Of a stretch of 64,000 bases of DNA, positions 51,346-62,145 are shown piece after piece. The DNA is from Marixanthomonas sp002364245 (GTDB taxonomy: Bacteria; Bacteroidota; Bacteroidia; Flavobacteriales; Flavobacteriaceae), in contig CAXAZF010000004.1 in assembly GCA_963973455.1 (NCBI GenBank), forward strand, positions 231,367 to 295,366, given 5' to 3'. Positions within the stretch are counted from its first letter, which is position 1, and each line of letters starts with the position of its first letter. Made by a program: the position numbers and the translations under genes. The notes below the pieces were generated by a model. That model was given only the letters and a program-made list of their open reading frames with translations. It did no database searches and was not told the origin of the DNA.

Positions 51346-54300
51346 ATGTCAGCAACGCAAACTGAAAGATTGAATTTTTCTTCTGTACAGAATAAGCCGG
51401 ACTATCCGGATTTTCTGGACATTCAGATTAAATCCTTCCAGGATTTTTTCCAGCTTGAAACAAAATCAGAAGAAAGGGGTAACGAAGGTCTTTATAATAC
51501 CTTCATGGAAAACTTTCCAATAACAGATACCCGAAATCAATTTGTATTAGAGTTTTTAGATTATTTTGTAGATCCGCCAAGATACTCCATTCAAGAATGT
51601 ATTGAGCGTGGTCTTACATATAGCGTTCCCTTAAAGGCACGTTTAAAGTTATATTGTACAGATCCTGAGCACGAAGATTTTGAAACCATTGTGCAGGATG
51701 TGTATTTAGGGGTAATTCCTTATATGACCCCAAGTGGTACTTTTTGCATCAATGGTGCAGAACGTATCGTGGTTTCTCAGTTACACCGTTCACCTGGTGT
51801 TTTCTTTGGACAGTCATTCCACGCAAACGGAACCAAATTATATTCAGCCCGTGTAATTCCTTTTAAAGGTTCATGGATTGAATTTGCTACCGATATTAAC
51901 AGTGTTATGTACGCTTATATCGATAGAAAGAAAAAGTTACCTGTAACTACTTTGTTCCGTGCAATTGGTTTTGAAAGAGATAAAGATATTCTTGAAATAT
52001 TTGATCTTGCTGAAGAAATTAAAGCCACAAAAACTGGACTTAAAAAATATTTAGGTCGTAAACTCGCTGCCCGTGTTCTTAAAACATGGCACGAAGACTT
52101 TGTGGATGAAGATACAGGAGAGGTTGTATCTATTGAACGTAACGAAATTGTATTAGACCGTGATACGGAGCTTGAAAAAGAGCACATTGAAGAGATATTA
52201 GATTCTGGTTCTAAAACAATCTTGTTACACAAAGAAGATAATCAGCAAGGAGACTATGCTATTATTCACAACACATTACAAAAAGACCCTACCAATTCAG
52301 AAAAAGAAGCGGTAGAGCACATCTATAGACAATTACGTAACGCTGAACCGCCAGATGAGGAAACTGCTCGTGGTATCATCAATAAGTTGTTCTTCTCAGA
52401 CCAACGTTATAACCTTGGTGAAGTAGGTCGTTACCGAATGAATAAAAAACTAGGTCTTGATATCGACATGGAAAAGCAAGTGCTTACCAAAGAAGATATC
52501 ATTACTATTGTAAAATATTTAATCGAGCTTATCAACTCTAAAGCAGAGATTGATGATATTGATCACCTTAGTAACCGTCGTGTACGTACTGTAGGAGAGC
52601 AGTTGTCATCTCAATTTGGTGTTGGTTTAGCACGTATGGCACGTACTATTCGTGAGCGTATGAACGTTCGTGACAACGAGGTCTTTACCCCGATTGACTT
52701 GATTAACGCGAAGACACTTTCTTCAGTTATTAACTCTTTCTTTGGTACTAACCAGTTGTCGCAGTTTATGGACCAAACGAATCCATTAGCTGAAATTACG
52801 CACAAGCGTCGTCTTTCAGCATTGGGACCTGGAGGTCTTTCAAGAGAAAGAGCAGGTTTCGAGGTTCGTGATGTTCACTACACACACTACGGAAGATTAT
52901 GTCCTATTGAAACACCTGAAGGACCAAACATTGGTTTGATTTCTTCTCTTTCAGTATATGCTAAAGTAAACAACTTAGGATTTATCGAAACACCTTATAG
53001 AAAGGTAGAAGATGGTAAAATAGACCTGAAGAGTGAACCAATGTATCTTTCTGCTGAAGAAGAGGAAGAAAAGTTGATTGCACAGGCAAACATTCCGCTT
53101 AAAAAAGACGGGCAAATAGACAGCGATCGTGTAATTGCACGAATGGAAGGTGACTTCCCGGTTGTAGAACCAAATACGGTTAACTATGCCGATGTTGCAC
53201 CAAACCAAATTGCTTCTATTTCAGCATCATTAATTCCATTCTTGGAGCATGATGATGCCAACCGTGCGTTGATGGGATCGAATATGATGCGCCAGGCAGT
53301 ACCTTTATTGAGAGCAGACTCTCCAATTGTTGGTACAGGCTTGGAACGTCAAGTAGCTTCAGATTCGCGTGTATTGATAAATGCAGAAGGAGATGGTGAA
53401 GTAGAATATGTTGATGCTAATGAAATTACTATTAAATATGACCGTACCGATGATGAGCGTATGGTAAGTTTTGATAGTGATTCAAAAACATACCAACTTG
53501 TAAAGTTCAGAAAGACAAACCAGAGTACGTCTATTAACTTGAAGCCAATTGTAAGTAGAGGTGATCGAGTTAAAAAAGGACAAGTACTTTGTCAAGGTTA
53601 TGCAACCGATAAAGGTGAATTAGCATTGGGTAGAAACATGAAAGTAGCCTTTATGCCTTGGAAAGGGTATAACTTTGAGGATGCAATCGTGATATCTGAA
53701 CGCGTAGTACGAGATGATATATTTACATCAATCCATATTGATGAATATTCTCTTGAAGTACGTGATACCAAGTTAGGAAATGAAGAATTGACACATGATA
53801 TTCCTAATGTTTCAGAAGAGGCTACAAAAGACCTTGATGAAAACGGAATGATTCGTGTAGGTGCCGAAGTAAAACCAGGTGATATATTAATTGGAAAGAT
53901 TACTCCAAAAGGGGAAAGCGATCCAACTCCTGAAGAAAAATTACTTCGTGCAATATTTGGTGATAAAGCGGGTGATGTAAAAGATGCTTCTTTAAAAGCT
54001 TCTCCATCACTACGTGGAGTTGTAATTAACAAGAAGTTATTTGCACGCGCCATAAAAGATAAGCGTAAAAGAGCAAAAGATAAAGAAGATATTTCAGCAC
54101 TTGAAATCGCTTACGATGCCAAGTTTGATGCATTAAAAGATGTATTGGTTGAAAAACTATTTGCAATTATTGGTGGAAAAACGGCTCAAGGGGTAACAAA
54201 CGACCTTGGTGAAACAGTATTCCCAAAAGGTAAAAAGTATACCTTAAAAATGTTAAATGCCGTTGATGATTATACGCATTTAACAGGTGGTACATGGACG

Positions 54301-55158
54301 ACCGATGATGACCTTAATGCAATGGTTGCGGACTTAATGCACAACTATAAAATTAAAGAAAACGATTTACAAGGTAGCTTGCGTCGTGAGAAGTTCACTA
54401 TTTCTGTTGGAGATGAATTACCATCAGGAATTTTAAAACTTGCTAAAGTTTACATCGCTAAAAAGCGTAAACTAAAAGTAGGTGATAAAATGGCTGGACG
54501 TCACGGTAACAAAGGTATTGTAGCACGTATTGTTCGTGAAGAAGATATGCCTTTCCTTGAAGACGGAAGCCCAGTAGATATCGTGTTGAACCCACTAGGG
54601 GTACCATCACGTATGAACATTGGTCAAATATATGAAACGGTACTAGGATGGGCTGGACAAAAATTAGGTCGCAAATTTGCTACCCCAATTTTTGACGGTG
54701 CAACAATAGACCAGATCAACGAGTTGACTGATGAAGCCGAAATACCAAGATTTGGACACACGCATTTATATGATGGTGGAACCGGACAGCGTTTTGACCA
54801 ACCTGCAACAGTAGGGGTTATTTATATGCTGAAACTGGGTCACATGGTAGATGACAAGATGCACGCACGTTCTATTGGACCATACTCATTAATTACACAA
54901 CAACCATTGGGTGGTAAAGCTCAGTTTGGTGGACAGCGTTTTGGTGAGATGGAGGTATGGGCACTTGAGGCCTACGGAGCATCAAGCACCTTACGTGAAA
55001 TATTGACAGTAAAATCTGATGATGTTATTGGTAGAGCTAAAACATACGAAAGTATAGTTAAAGGCGAAACGATGCCAGAACCAGGATTACCAGAATCGTT
55101 TAACGTGTTAATGCACGAATTGAAAGGTCTGGGACTTGACATTAGATTAGAAGAGTAA
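51346..55158 (+). CDS. rpoB: RNA polymerase beta subunit
   Basis: A 1270-residue subunit. The rifampicin region (about residues 466-505) reads NQLSQFMDQTNPLAEITHKR and RLSALGPGGLSRERAG, with none of the common resistance changes. Other hallmarks: HYGRLCPIETPEGPNIGLIS, GYNFEDAIVISERVV, KMAGRHGNKGIV and GGKAQFGGQRFGEMEVWALE near the end. The start is the ATG at 51346, 137 bp after rplL. No Shine-Dalgarno sequence is seen. Confidence 0.99.
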   Translation: MSATQTERLNFSSVQNKPDYPDFLDIQIKSFQDFFQLETKSEERGNEGLYNTFMENFPITDTRNQFVLEFLDYFVDPPRYSIQECIERGLTYSVPLKARLKLYCTDPEHEDFETIVQDVYLGVIPYMTPSGTFCINGAERIVVSQLHRSPGVFFGQSFHANGTKLYSARVIPFKGSWIEFATDINSVMYAYIDRKKKLPVTTLFRAIGFERDKDILEIFDLAEEIKATKTGLKKYLGRKLAARVLKTWHEDFVDEDTGEVVSIERNEIVLDRDTELEKEHIEEILDSGSKTILLHKEDNQQGDYAIIHNTLQKDPTNSEKEAVEHIYRQLRNAEPPDEETARGIINKLFFSDQRYNLGEVGRYRMNKKLGLDIDMEKQVLTKEDIITIVKYLIELINSKAEIDDIDHLSNRRVRTVGEQLSSQFGVGLARMARTIRERMNVRDNEVFTPIDLINAKTLSSVINSFFGTNQLSQFMDQTNPLAEITHKRRLSALGPGGLSRERAGFEVRDVHYTHYGRLCPIETPEGPNIGLISSLSVYAKVNNLGFIETPYRKVEDGKIDLKSEPMYLSAEEEEEKLIAQANIPLKKDGQIDSDRVIARMEGDFPVVEPNTVNYADVAPNQIASISASLIPFLEHDDANRALMGSNMMRQAVPLLRADSPIVGTGLERQVASDSRVLINAEGDGEVEYVDANEITIKYDRTDDERMVSFDSDSKTYQLVKFRKTNQSTSINLKPIVSRGDRVKKGQVLCQGYATDKGELALGRNMKVAFMPWKGYNFEDAIVISERVVRDDIFTSIHIDEYSLEVRDTKLGNEELTHDIPNVSEEATKDLDENGMIRVGAEVKPGDILIGKITPKGESDPTPEEKLLRAIFGDKAGDVKDASLKASPSLRGVVINKKLFARAIKDKRKRAKDKEDISALEIAYDAKFDALKDVLVEKLFAIIGGKTAQGVTNDLGETVFPKGKKYTLKMLNAVDDYTHLTGGTWTTDDDLNAMVADLMHNYKIKENDLQGSLRREKFTISVGDELPSGILKLAKVYIAKKRKLKVGDKMAGRHGNKGIVARIVREEDMPFLEDGSPVDIVLNPLGVPSRMNIGQIYETVLGWAGQKLGRKFATPIFDGATIDQINELTDEAEIPRFGHTHLYDGGTGQRFDQPATVGVIYMLKLGHMVDDKMHARSIGPYSLITQQPLGGKAQFGGQRFGEMEVWALEAYGASSTLREILTVKSDDVIGRAKTYESIVKGETMPEPGLPESFNVLMHELKGLGLDIRLEE

Positions 55159-55164
55159 TATAGA

Positions 55165-55218
55165 TTCCCCGCGAAAGCGGGGAACATTAACTCTCGCGGG
55201 GACGCTGCAAAACGTCCC
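55165..55218 (+). promoter_or_regulatory. Two hairpins with an alternative pairing between rpoB and rpoC
   Basis: Hairpin A: TTCCCCGC (55165-55172), loop GAAA, GCGGGGAA (55177-55184). Hairpin B: GGGACG (55199-55204) with CGTCCC (55213-55218). CCCCGCG (55167-55173) can also pair perfectly with CGCGGGG (55195-55201), which would break both. No T-run follows. Either a regulatory switch or processing site, or a REP-like insert (compare 46684-46703). Confidence 0.5.
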
Positions 55219-55251
55219 ATTTCAAACATAACAAGATTAGTACACAGCATT

Positions 55252-58200
55252 ATGGCAAGAAATAAAGAAAACACAGTTCAGAAATTCAACAAAATTTCTA
55301 TTGGTTTAGCCTCACCTGAATCGATTTTGGCAGAATCGCGTGGTGAAGTTCTTAAACCTGAAACGATAAATTACCGTACGCACAAACCAGAGCGTGACGG
55401 ACTTTTCTGTGAGCGTATTTTTGGTCCTGTTAAGGATTATGAATGTGCCTGTGGTAAATATAAACGAATTCGCTACAAAGGGATCGTATGTGACCGTTGT
55501 GGTGTAGAGGTAACTGAAAAGAAAGTACGTCGTGATCGCGTAGGGCATATTAACTTAGTTGTTCCTGTTGCGCACATTTGGTACTTCCGTAGTTTACCTA
55601 ACAAAATAGGATACCTTCTTGGATTGCCGTCCAAAAAGTTGGATATGATTATCTATTATGAAAGATATGTTGTCATCCAGCCAGGTATCGCAAAAAATGA
55701 AGAAGGGGAACCACTTCAGAAAATGGACTTCTTAACAGAAGAAGAGTATTTAAATGCTTTGGAAGCTATTCCAGTAGAAAACCAATACTTGGAAGATAGC
55801 GACCCAAATAAATTCATCGCTAAGATGGGTGCTGAGTGTTTAATTGAATTGTTACAGCGTATCGATCTTGATACATTGTCTTTTGAATTACGTCACAAAG
55901 CAAACAACGAAACGTCTAAACAACGTAAAACGGAAGCGTTAAAACGTCTTCAAGTTGTTGAAGCCTTACGTGATGCAAATAAAAACCGTGAAAACAAACC
56001 AGAATGGATGATTATGAAGGTGGTGCCAATTATTCCACCAGAATTACGTCCATTAGTACCATTAGATGGGGGTCGTTTCGCAACATCAGATTTAAATGAT
56101 CTTTACCGTCGTGTAATTATTAGAAACAATCGTTTAAAACGATTGATGGAAATTAAAGCTCCGGAAGTAATTTTACGTAATGAAAAACGTATGCTTCAAG
56201 AGTCTGTTGATTCCTTGTTTGATAACACACGTAAATCTTCAGCAGTAAAAACGGATAGCAACCGTCCATTAAAATCACTTTCAGACTCATTGAAAGGAAA
56301 GCAAGGACGTTTCCGTCAAAACTTACTTGGTAAGCGTGTGGATTATTCAGCACGTTCGGTAATTGTTGTAGGACCAGAATTGAAGCTTTTTGAATGTGGT
56401 ATTCCAAAAGACATGGCTGCTGAATTGTACAAGCCTTTTGTAATTAGAAAACTAATTGAGAGAGGAATTGTAAAAACAGTTAAGTCTGCCAAGAAAATAA
56501 TAGATAAAAAAGAGCCAGTAGTTTGGGACATCCTTGAAAATGTATTGAAAGGACATCCAGTTATGCTTAACCGGGCTCCTACTTTGCACCGATTAGGTAT
56601 TCAAGCTTTCCAACCAAAATTAATTGAAGGAAAAGCCATACAGTTACACCCATTGGTATGTACTGCATTTAACGCCGATTTTGATGGTGACCAGATGGCG
56701 GTTCACCTTCCATTGGGACCAGAAGCAATTTTGGAATGTCAGTTATTGATGTTGGCTTCTCATAATATTTTGAACCCTGCAAACGGTTCGCCAGTTGCAG
56801 TTCCTTCTCAGGATATGGTTTTGGGTCTTTATTATATGACCAAATTAAGAACTTCTACTAAAGACGTAAAAGTTAAAGGTGAAGGATTAACGTTCTATTC
56901 AGAAGAAGAAGCAGTAATTGCTTACAATGAAAAGCGAGTAGATCTTAATGCGCAGATAAAAATTCGTACTAAGGATTTCAATGAAGAAGGCGAATTGGTA
57001 TACCAAATTATCGAAACTACCTTAGGTAGAGTGATATTTAACCAAGAAGTGCCAGAAGAAGCTGGATATATTAATGAAGTATTAACCAAAAAGTCACTTC
57101 GTGATATTATTGGTAGAATCCTTAAAGTTACAAGCGTACCAAAAACGGCTGCTTTCCTTGATGAAATTAAAACGTTAGGGTACAAGTTTGCATTTGAAGG
57201 AGGATTGTCTTTCAGCTTAGGAGATATTATTATCCCTGAAGAAAAGCAAACCATGATTGAAGACGCAAACAAGCAAGTGGACGGTATTGTAGGAAACTAT
57301 AATATGGGACTTATTACTAACAACGAACGTTACAACCAAGTAATTGATATATGGACAGCAACCAATGCTGAATTGACGGAACTTTCTATGAAGCGTATCC
57401 GTGAAGACCAGCAAGGGTTTAACTCTGTGTATATGATGCTTGATTCTGGAGCACGTGGTAGTAAAGAGCAAATTAGACAGCTTACTGGTATGCGTGGATT
57501 GATGGCGAAGCCTAAAAAATCGAACTCTGGTGGTGGTGAAATTATTGAAAACCCGATACTTTCTAACTTTAAGGAAGGACTTTCAATTCTTGAATACTTT
57601 ATCTCTACTCACGGTGCACGTAAAGGTCTTGCCGATACCGCACTTAAAACGGCCGATGCAGGGTACTTAACGCGTCGTCTGGTAGATGTTTCACAAGATG
57701 TTATTATTAACGAAGTAGATTGTGGTACATTAAGAGGTATTGAAGTTTCAGCATTGAAGAAAAATGAAGAGATAGTTGAAACCTTAGAAGCGAGAATAAT
57801 TGGTCGTATTGCATTGAACGATGTAATAAACCCACTTACCAAGGAAGTGTTGGCAACCGCAGGGGAGCATATTTCAGAAGAGACGGCAAAAATTATTGGC
57901 GACTCTGCTGTAGAAAGTGTTGAAGTACGTTCTGCATTAACGTGTGAAGCTAAAAAAGGAATTTGTTCTCAATGTTACGGACGTAACCTTGCAACCAATA
58001 AGATGGTTCAACGAGGTGAAGCTGTTGGTGTTGTAGCTGCTCAGTCTATCGGTGAGCCGGGTACACAGTTAACATTGCGTACCTTCCACGTGGGTGGTAT
58101 TGCAGGTAACATTTCAGAAGAAAATAAACTAGTTGTTAAATACGACGGTAAAGCTGAGATTGAAGATTTAAAAACGGTTAAAGGTGAAGATGCTGAAGGT

Positions 58201-59550
58201 AATGAGGTTGATATTGTAATCTCACGTACTTCAGAAATTAAATTAACCGATCCTAAAACCGGAATTACCCTAAGTAACAACAACATTCCTTACGGTTCTA
58301 CACTATACGTTAAAGATGGTGCGAAACTTAAAGAAGGCGATGTTGTTTGCCAATGGGATCCATATAACGGTGTGATTATTTCAGAATTTGCAGGTAAGAT
58401 CAAGTACGAGAATATCGAACAAGGTGTTACGTATCAAGTTGAAATTGATGAACAGACCGGATTCCAAGAGAAAGTAATTTCAGAAACTAGAAATAAAAAG
58501 AAAATACCAACACTTCAAATTTTAGGTAAAAAAGATGAGGTTATCCGTTCGTACAACTTGCCAGTGGGTGCCCACTTAATGGTTGATGATGGAGATAAAA
58601 TTAAGATTGGTAAAGTACTGGTTAAGATACCGCGTAAGTCTTCAAAAGCGGGTGATATTACAGGTGGTCTTCCACGTGTAACAGAACTCTTTGAAGCACG
58701 TAACCCATCGAATCCAGCTGTAGTAAGTGAGATTGATGGTGTTGTTTCCTTCGGAAAAATTAAGCGAGGTAACCGTGAAATCATTGTAGAGTCTAAATTG
58801 GGCGAACTTAAAAAGTACTTAGTGAAGTTATCTAACCAGATTCTGGTTCAGGAAAATGACTATGTACGTGCTGGTATGCCACTTTCAGACGGTTCTATTA
58901 CACCAGAAGACATATTACGAATTGAAGGACCTTCAGCAGTACAGCAGTACTTAGTGAACGAAGTTCAAGAAGTTTATCGACTGCAAGGTGTGAAGATTAA
59001 TGATAAACACTTTGAGGTAGTAGTAAGACAAATGATGCGTAAAGTGCGTATTGTAGATAGTGGAGATACTACCTTCTTGGAAAATCAACTAGCTCACAAA
59101 GATGACTTTATTGAAGAAAATGATAAAATCTTCGGAATGAAAGTAGTTGAAAATGCAGGAGACAGTGAAACGCTTAAAGAAGGACAAATAGTTACACCAC
59201 GTGATTTACGTGATGAAAACTCTATCTTAAAACGTAACGATAAGGCTTTAGTTGAAGCAAGAGATGCTGTTAATGCAACTGCAACACCAATATTGCAGGG
59301 TATTACAAGAGCTTCGCTACAGACCAAGTCGTTTATCTCTGCTGCATCCTTCCAAGAAACTACTAAAGTATTAAACGAAGCTGCTGTAAGCGGTAAGGTT
59401 GATACGTTAGAGGGCTTGAAAGAGAATGTAATTGTAGGTCATAAGATACCTGCTGGTACCGGAATGCGTGAATACGATTCAATAATCGTAGGAAGCAAAG
59501 AGGAACTAGAAGAAATGACTCGTGAGAAGCAAGAAGTAAATTTTAACTAA
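55252..59550 (+). CDS. rpoC: RNA polymerase beta-prime subunit
   Basis: A 1432-residue subunit. The N-terminal zinc finger has CACGKYKRIRYKG and CDRCGVEVTEKKV. The active-site loop NADFDGDQMAVH begins at about residue 474, giving D476, D478 and D480 for Mg2+. The bridge and trigger regions contain GARGSKEQIRQLTGMRGLM, and a second zinc-binding part has CEAKKGICSQCYGRNL. It lies 93 bp after rpoB and ends at a strong terminator. Confidence 0.99.
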   Translation: MARNKENTVQKFNKISIGLASPESILAESRGEVLKPETINYRTHKPERDGLFCERIFGPVKDYECACGKYKRIRYKGIVCDRCGVEVTEKKVRRDRVGHINLVVPVAHIWYFRSLPNKIGYLLGLPSKKLDMIIYYERYVVIQPGIAKNEEGEPLQKMDFLTEEEYLNALEAIPVENQYLEDSDPNKFIAKMGAECLIELLQRIDLDTLSFELRHKANNETSKQRKTEALKRLQVVEALRDANKNRENKPEWMIMKVVPIIPPELRPLVPLDGGRFATSDLNDLYRRVIIRNNRLKRLMEIKAPEVILRNEKRMLQESVDSLFDNTRKSSAVKTDSNRPLKSLSDSLKGKQGRFRQNLLGKRVDYSARSVIVVGPELKLFECGIPKDMAAELYKPFVIRKLIERGIVKTVKSAKKIIDKKEPVVWDILENVLKGHPVMLNRAPTLHRLGIQAFQPKLIEGKAIQLHPLVCTAFNADFDGDQMAVHLPLGPEAILECQLLMLASHNILNPANGSPVAVPSQDMVLGLYYMTKLRTSTKDVKVKGEGLTFYSEEEAVIAYNEKRVDLNAQIKIRTKDFNEEGELVYQIIETTLGRVIFNQEVPEEAGYINEVLTKKSLRDIIGRILKVTSVPKTAAFLDEIKTLGYKFAFEGGLSFSLGDIIIPEEKQTMIEDANKQVDGIVGNYNMGLITNNERYNQVIDIWTATNAELTELSMKRIREDQQGFNSVYMMLDSGARGSKEQIRQLTGMRGLMAKPKKSNSGGGEIIENPILSNFKEGLSILEYFISTHGARKGLADTALKTADAGYLTRRLVDVSQDVIINEVDCGTLRGIEVSALKKNEEIVETLEARIIGRIALNDVINPLTKEVLATAGEHISEETAKIIGDSAVESVEVRSALTCEAKKGICSQCYGRNLATNKMVQRGEAVGVVAAQSIGEPGTQLTLRTFHVGGIAGNISEENKLVVKYDGKAEIEDLKTVKGEDAEGNEVDIVISRTSEIKLTDPKTGITLSNNNIPYGSTLYVKDGAKLKEGDVVCQWDPYNGVIISEFAGKIKYENIEQGVTYQVEIDEQTGFQEKVISETRNKKKIPTLQILGKKDEVIRSYNLPVGAHLMVDDGDKIKIGKVLVKIPRKSSKAGDITGGLPRVTELFEARNPSNPAVVSEIDGVVSFGKIKRGNREIIVESKLGELKKYLVKLSNQILVQENDYVRAGMPLSDGSITPEDILRIEGPSAVQQYLVNEVQEVYRLQGVKINDKHFEVVVRQMMRKVRIVDSGDTTFLENQLAHKDDFIEENDKIFGMKVVENAGDSETLKEGQIVTPRDLRDENSILKRNDKALVEARDAVNATATPILQGITRASLQTKSFISAASFQETTKVLNEAAVSGKVDTLEGLKENVIVGHKIPAGTGMREYDSIIVGSKEELEEMTREKQEVNFN

Positions 59551-59576
59551 TTTAAAAACTTCTTATAAATCATAAT

Positions 59577-59608
59577 AAAGAATCCCGCTAAAAGCGGGAT
59601 TCTTTTAT
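59577..59608 (+). terminator. Terminator after rpoC
   Basis: AAAGAATCCCGC (59577-59588) pairs perfectly with GCGGGATTCTTT (59594-59605) around TAAAA, and T-rich sequence follows. Confidence 0.85.
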
Positions 59609-59676
59609 TATATTAGATAGCTAATTTAAATAAAAACTGTTTTCTTTATTATTAGGAAATATTAAAATAATCTATA

Positions 59677-59994
59677 ATGGCAGACGATCAAAAAAAACAA
59701 AAACAAGGTCAAATAAATATAGAGCTTGATGAAAATGTAGCACAGGGGATTTATAGTAACTTGGCGATTATAAATCATTCGCAATCAGAGTTTATTGTAG
59801 ACTTTGTGAGTATTATGCCGGGAGTTCCTAAGAGCAAGGTAAAGTCACGAATCATTTTAACCCCTCAGCATGCCAAGCGACTTTTAAAGGCATTAAATGA
59901 TAATATTCAACGTTTTGAAAAGGCGCATGGGAAGGTTAAAGAACAAGAGCAGCCAACGATGCCGTTAAACTTTGGTCCAACTGGGGAGGCTTAG
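59677..59994 (+). CDS. DUF3467 family protein
   Basis: A 105-residue protein: QINIELDENVAQGIYSNLAI, NHSQSEFIVDFVSIMPGVPK and ILTPQHAKRLLKALNDNI are the DUF3467 pattern. The fold is probably a small beta-sandwich with a C-terminal helix. It is regularly found just after rpoC in Bacteroidota, which hints at a link to transcription, but no role is known. A terminator separates it from rpoC here. Confidence 0.9.
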   Translation: MADDQKKQKQGQINIELDENVAQGIYSNLAIINHSQSEFIVDFVSIMPGVPKSKVKSRIILTPQHAKRLLKALNDNIQRFEKAHGKVKEQEQPTMPLNFGPTGEA

Positions 59995-60065
59995 AATATA
60001 ACTCGCAATTTGTAGTTTTTCTTTTTTTTTAGAAATAAATTGTAATTAAACAATCTTAGAATACC

Positions 60066-61652
60066 CTACTTAAATTCACTAACAAAGTGTAATTTTATGT
60101 TAGGGTATTTTGTTTGTGTCATTTGTAAGGTAAAAGCAGAATCAGCAAAGAAAACCAATTGATCCTGTTTGTCCTTTGCTAAATATTTGGCTTTTACACG
60201 CTTAAACTCTTTAAACTCATTGCTTTTCGGGTCTTTAGGCTCTACCCAACATGCCTTGTGAACATTTAGATTTTCATATCGGCAAGAAGCTCCGTATTCG
60301 TGTTCAAGGCGGTATTGTATTACTTCAAACTGAAGGGCACCAACCGTACCGATTACTTTCCGCCCATTTAATTCTAAGGTGAAAAGCTGGGCAACTCCTT
60401 CGTCCATTAATTGATCGATCCCTTTGTCTAGCTGTTTGCTTTTCATAGGGTCGGCGTTGTTAATATATTTAAAGTGTTCGGGTGAAAAACTAGGAACCCC
60501 TTTATATTGCATTTCTTCACCTTCGGTTAAGGTGTCGCCAATTTTAAAGTTACCCGTATCGTGTAAGCCTACTATGTCTCCTGGGTACGAAATATCTACA
60601 ATTTGTTTCTTTTCAGCAAAAAAAGCATTCGGACTTGAAAACTTTAGCTTTTTACCATTACGTACGTGTAAATAGGGGGTATTCCGTTCAAAAACACCAG
60701 AAACTATTTTAACAAAAGCAAGACGGTCCCGGTGTTTAGGGTCCATATTAGCGTGAATTTTAAATACAAAACCTGTAAAGTCTTTTTCGTCGGGTTTCAC
60801 TAAGCGGGTGTCACTTTCCTTCGGTCGTGGCTTGGGGGCGATTTCAACAAAACAATCCAATAATTCTCGTACGCCAAAGTTATTTAATGCCGATCCAAAG
60901 AAAACGGGTTGAAGTTCTCCGTTTAAATATTCTTCACGGCTAAACTTAGGGTATATTTCGGCAAGTTCAAGTTCTTCACGTAATGTATTAGCTGCGTCGG
61001 TACCAATCAATTGATCAAGATCTGGATTTGAAAGGTCTTCAATCTCAATAGTTTCTTCTATATTTTTTCTACTACTGCCACTAAATAAATTTACGTTCTT
61101 TTCCCAGATATTGTAAATTCCTTTAAAGTCATATCCCATCCCAATTGGGAAACTTAAAGGTGTAACCCGGAGGTTCAGTTTTTGTTCTATTTCATCTAAC
61201 AATTCAAACGCATCTTTACCTTCCCGGTCCATTTTATTTATAAAAACAATCATGGGAATATTGCGCATGCGGCATACTTCAACCAGCTTTTCAGTTTGAG
61301 CCTCGACCCCTTTTGCAACGTCAATTACAACAATAACACTATCTACTGCGGTTAGGGTTCTAAAAGTATCTTCGGCAAAATCTTTGTGGCCAGGTGTGTC
61401 GAGGATGTTTATTTTAATCCCTTCATATTCAAATGCTAAAACTGAAGTAGCAACCGAAATACCTCGCTGTCTTTCAATCTCCATAAAGTCACTCGTAGCA
61501 CCCTTTTTTATCTTGTTACTTTTTACAGCCCCAGCTTCTTGTATGGCACCTCCAAAGAGTAATAGTTTTTCGGTTAAAGTAGTTTTACCGGCATCGGGGT
61601 GAGAGATAATTCCGAACGTTCTCCTGCGTTCAATTTCACGTTTAATTGACAT
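60066..61652 (-). CDS. prfC: Peptide chain release factor 3
   Basis: A 528-residue GTPase that removes RF1 and RF2 from the ribosome after termination. The N-terminus RRRTFGIISHPDAGKTTLTE carries the G1 motif (about 18-25); the switch reads MEIERQRGISVATS, G3 is DTPGHKDF, and G4 is INKMD. The RF3-specific NVHKACWVEPKD and DKQDQLVFFADSAFTLQM lie at the end. It is convergent with the DUF3467 gene. A minus-strand TATATTTG (61676-61683) before the start is the likely -7 element. Confidence 0.97.
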   Translation of the reverse strand: MSIKREIERRRTFGIISHPDAGKTTLTEKLLLFGGAIQEAGAVKSNKIKKGATSDFMEIERQRGISVATSVLAFEYEGIKINILDTPGHKDFAEDTFRTLTAVDSVIVVIDVAKGVEAQTEKLVEVCRMRNIPMIVFINKMDREGKDAFELLDEIEQKLNLRVTPLSFPIGMGYDFKGIYNIWEKNVNLFSGSSRKNIEETIEIEDLSNPDLDQLIGTDAANTLREELELAEIYPKFSREEYLNGELQPVFFGSALNNFGVRELLDCFVEIAPKPRPKESDTRLVKPDEKDFTGFVFKIHANMDPKHRDRLAFVKIVSGVFERNTPYLHVRNGKKLKFSSPNAFFAEKKQIVDISYPGDIVGLHDTGNFKIGDTLTEGEEMQYKGVPSFSPEHFKYINNADPMKSKQLDKGIDQLMDEGVAQLFTLELNGRKVIGTVGALQFEVIQYRLEHEYGASCRYENLNVHKACWVEPKDPKSNEFKEFKRVKAKYLAKDKQDQLVFFADSAFTLQMTQTKYPNIKLHFVSEFK

Positions 61653-62145
61653 GTATACTTAGATAAGTTTAAGGGCAAATATACAGGTTTTTGAAGTAGC
61701 TTTAAGGCTTTGTATTAATTGATTTTAAAAGTCTTTTCCCACAAAAAAAAACCTTGTAATCCTTTTAATAACCACTATTGTACGTAGTTATACGTATATG
61801 AGTTTCCTACAAAAAAAATGGTTAAAATGCACTAATTATTGTATTTCACCGAAATTATTCTACACTTAGGCTAATAGTTGGTTTTTAGTAAGACTTTAAC
61901 ACTTTTTCCTACGTATCTTTGTTTTAAACAAGCGATAAGTAATCTGCTATTTAGTTATTAATTAATGTACTTTATATTGGATTTTCCTCTACTGAATTTC
62001 GCTTTGCACCCTAAGTCAAATTAAAAATTTACAACCTAAAAAAAACTGAAAGGAGAGTTGTGCCTTTAATAGTGGTAAGTTTATGTACTTAAGATTAAAA
62101 TTATAATTAATTATAAAATTACGAATACTAATAAAATTCAAGCTT
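61653..62145. promoter_or_regulatory. Gene-free stretch between prfC and the adhesin gene
   Basis: No coding frame of useful length. It contains the prfC -7 element (minus strand 61676-61683), three TACGTA palindromes (near 61780, 61791 and 61911) and a plus-strand TATCTTTG (61914-61921), which predicts an mRNA leader of about 220 nt for the adhesin. AAAGGAG near 62050 is about 95 bases from the start codon, so it is not its ribosome-binding site. The leader may carry regulation; no hairpin stands out. Confidence 0.4.

Noticed and set aside
53598..54053. Long minus-strand frame inside rpoB (151 codons), and similar frames inside rpoC, typA, tuf and others
   Set aside because: They lie opposite highly conserved genes, have low-complexity or unlikely composition, and show no start signal. 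They are shadows of the real frames.
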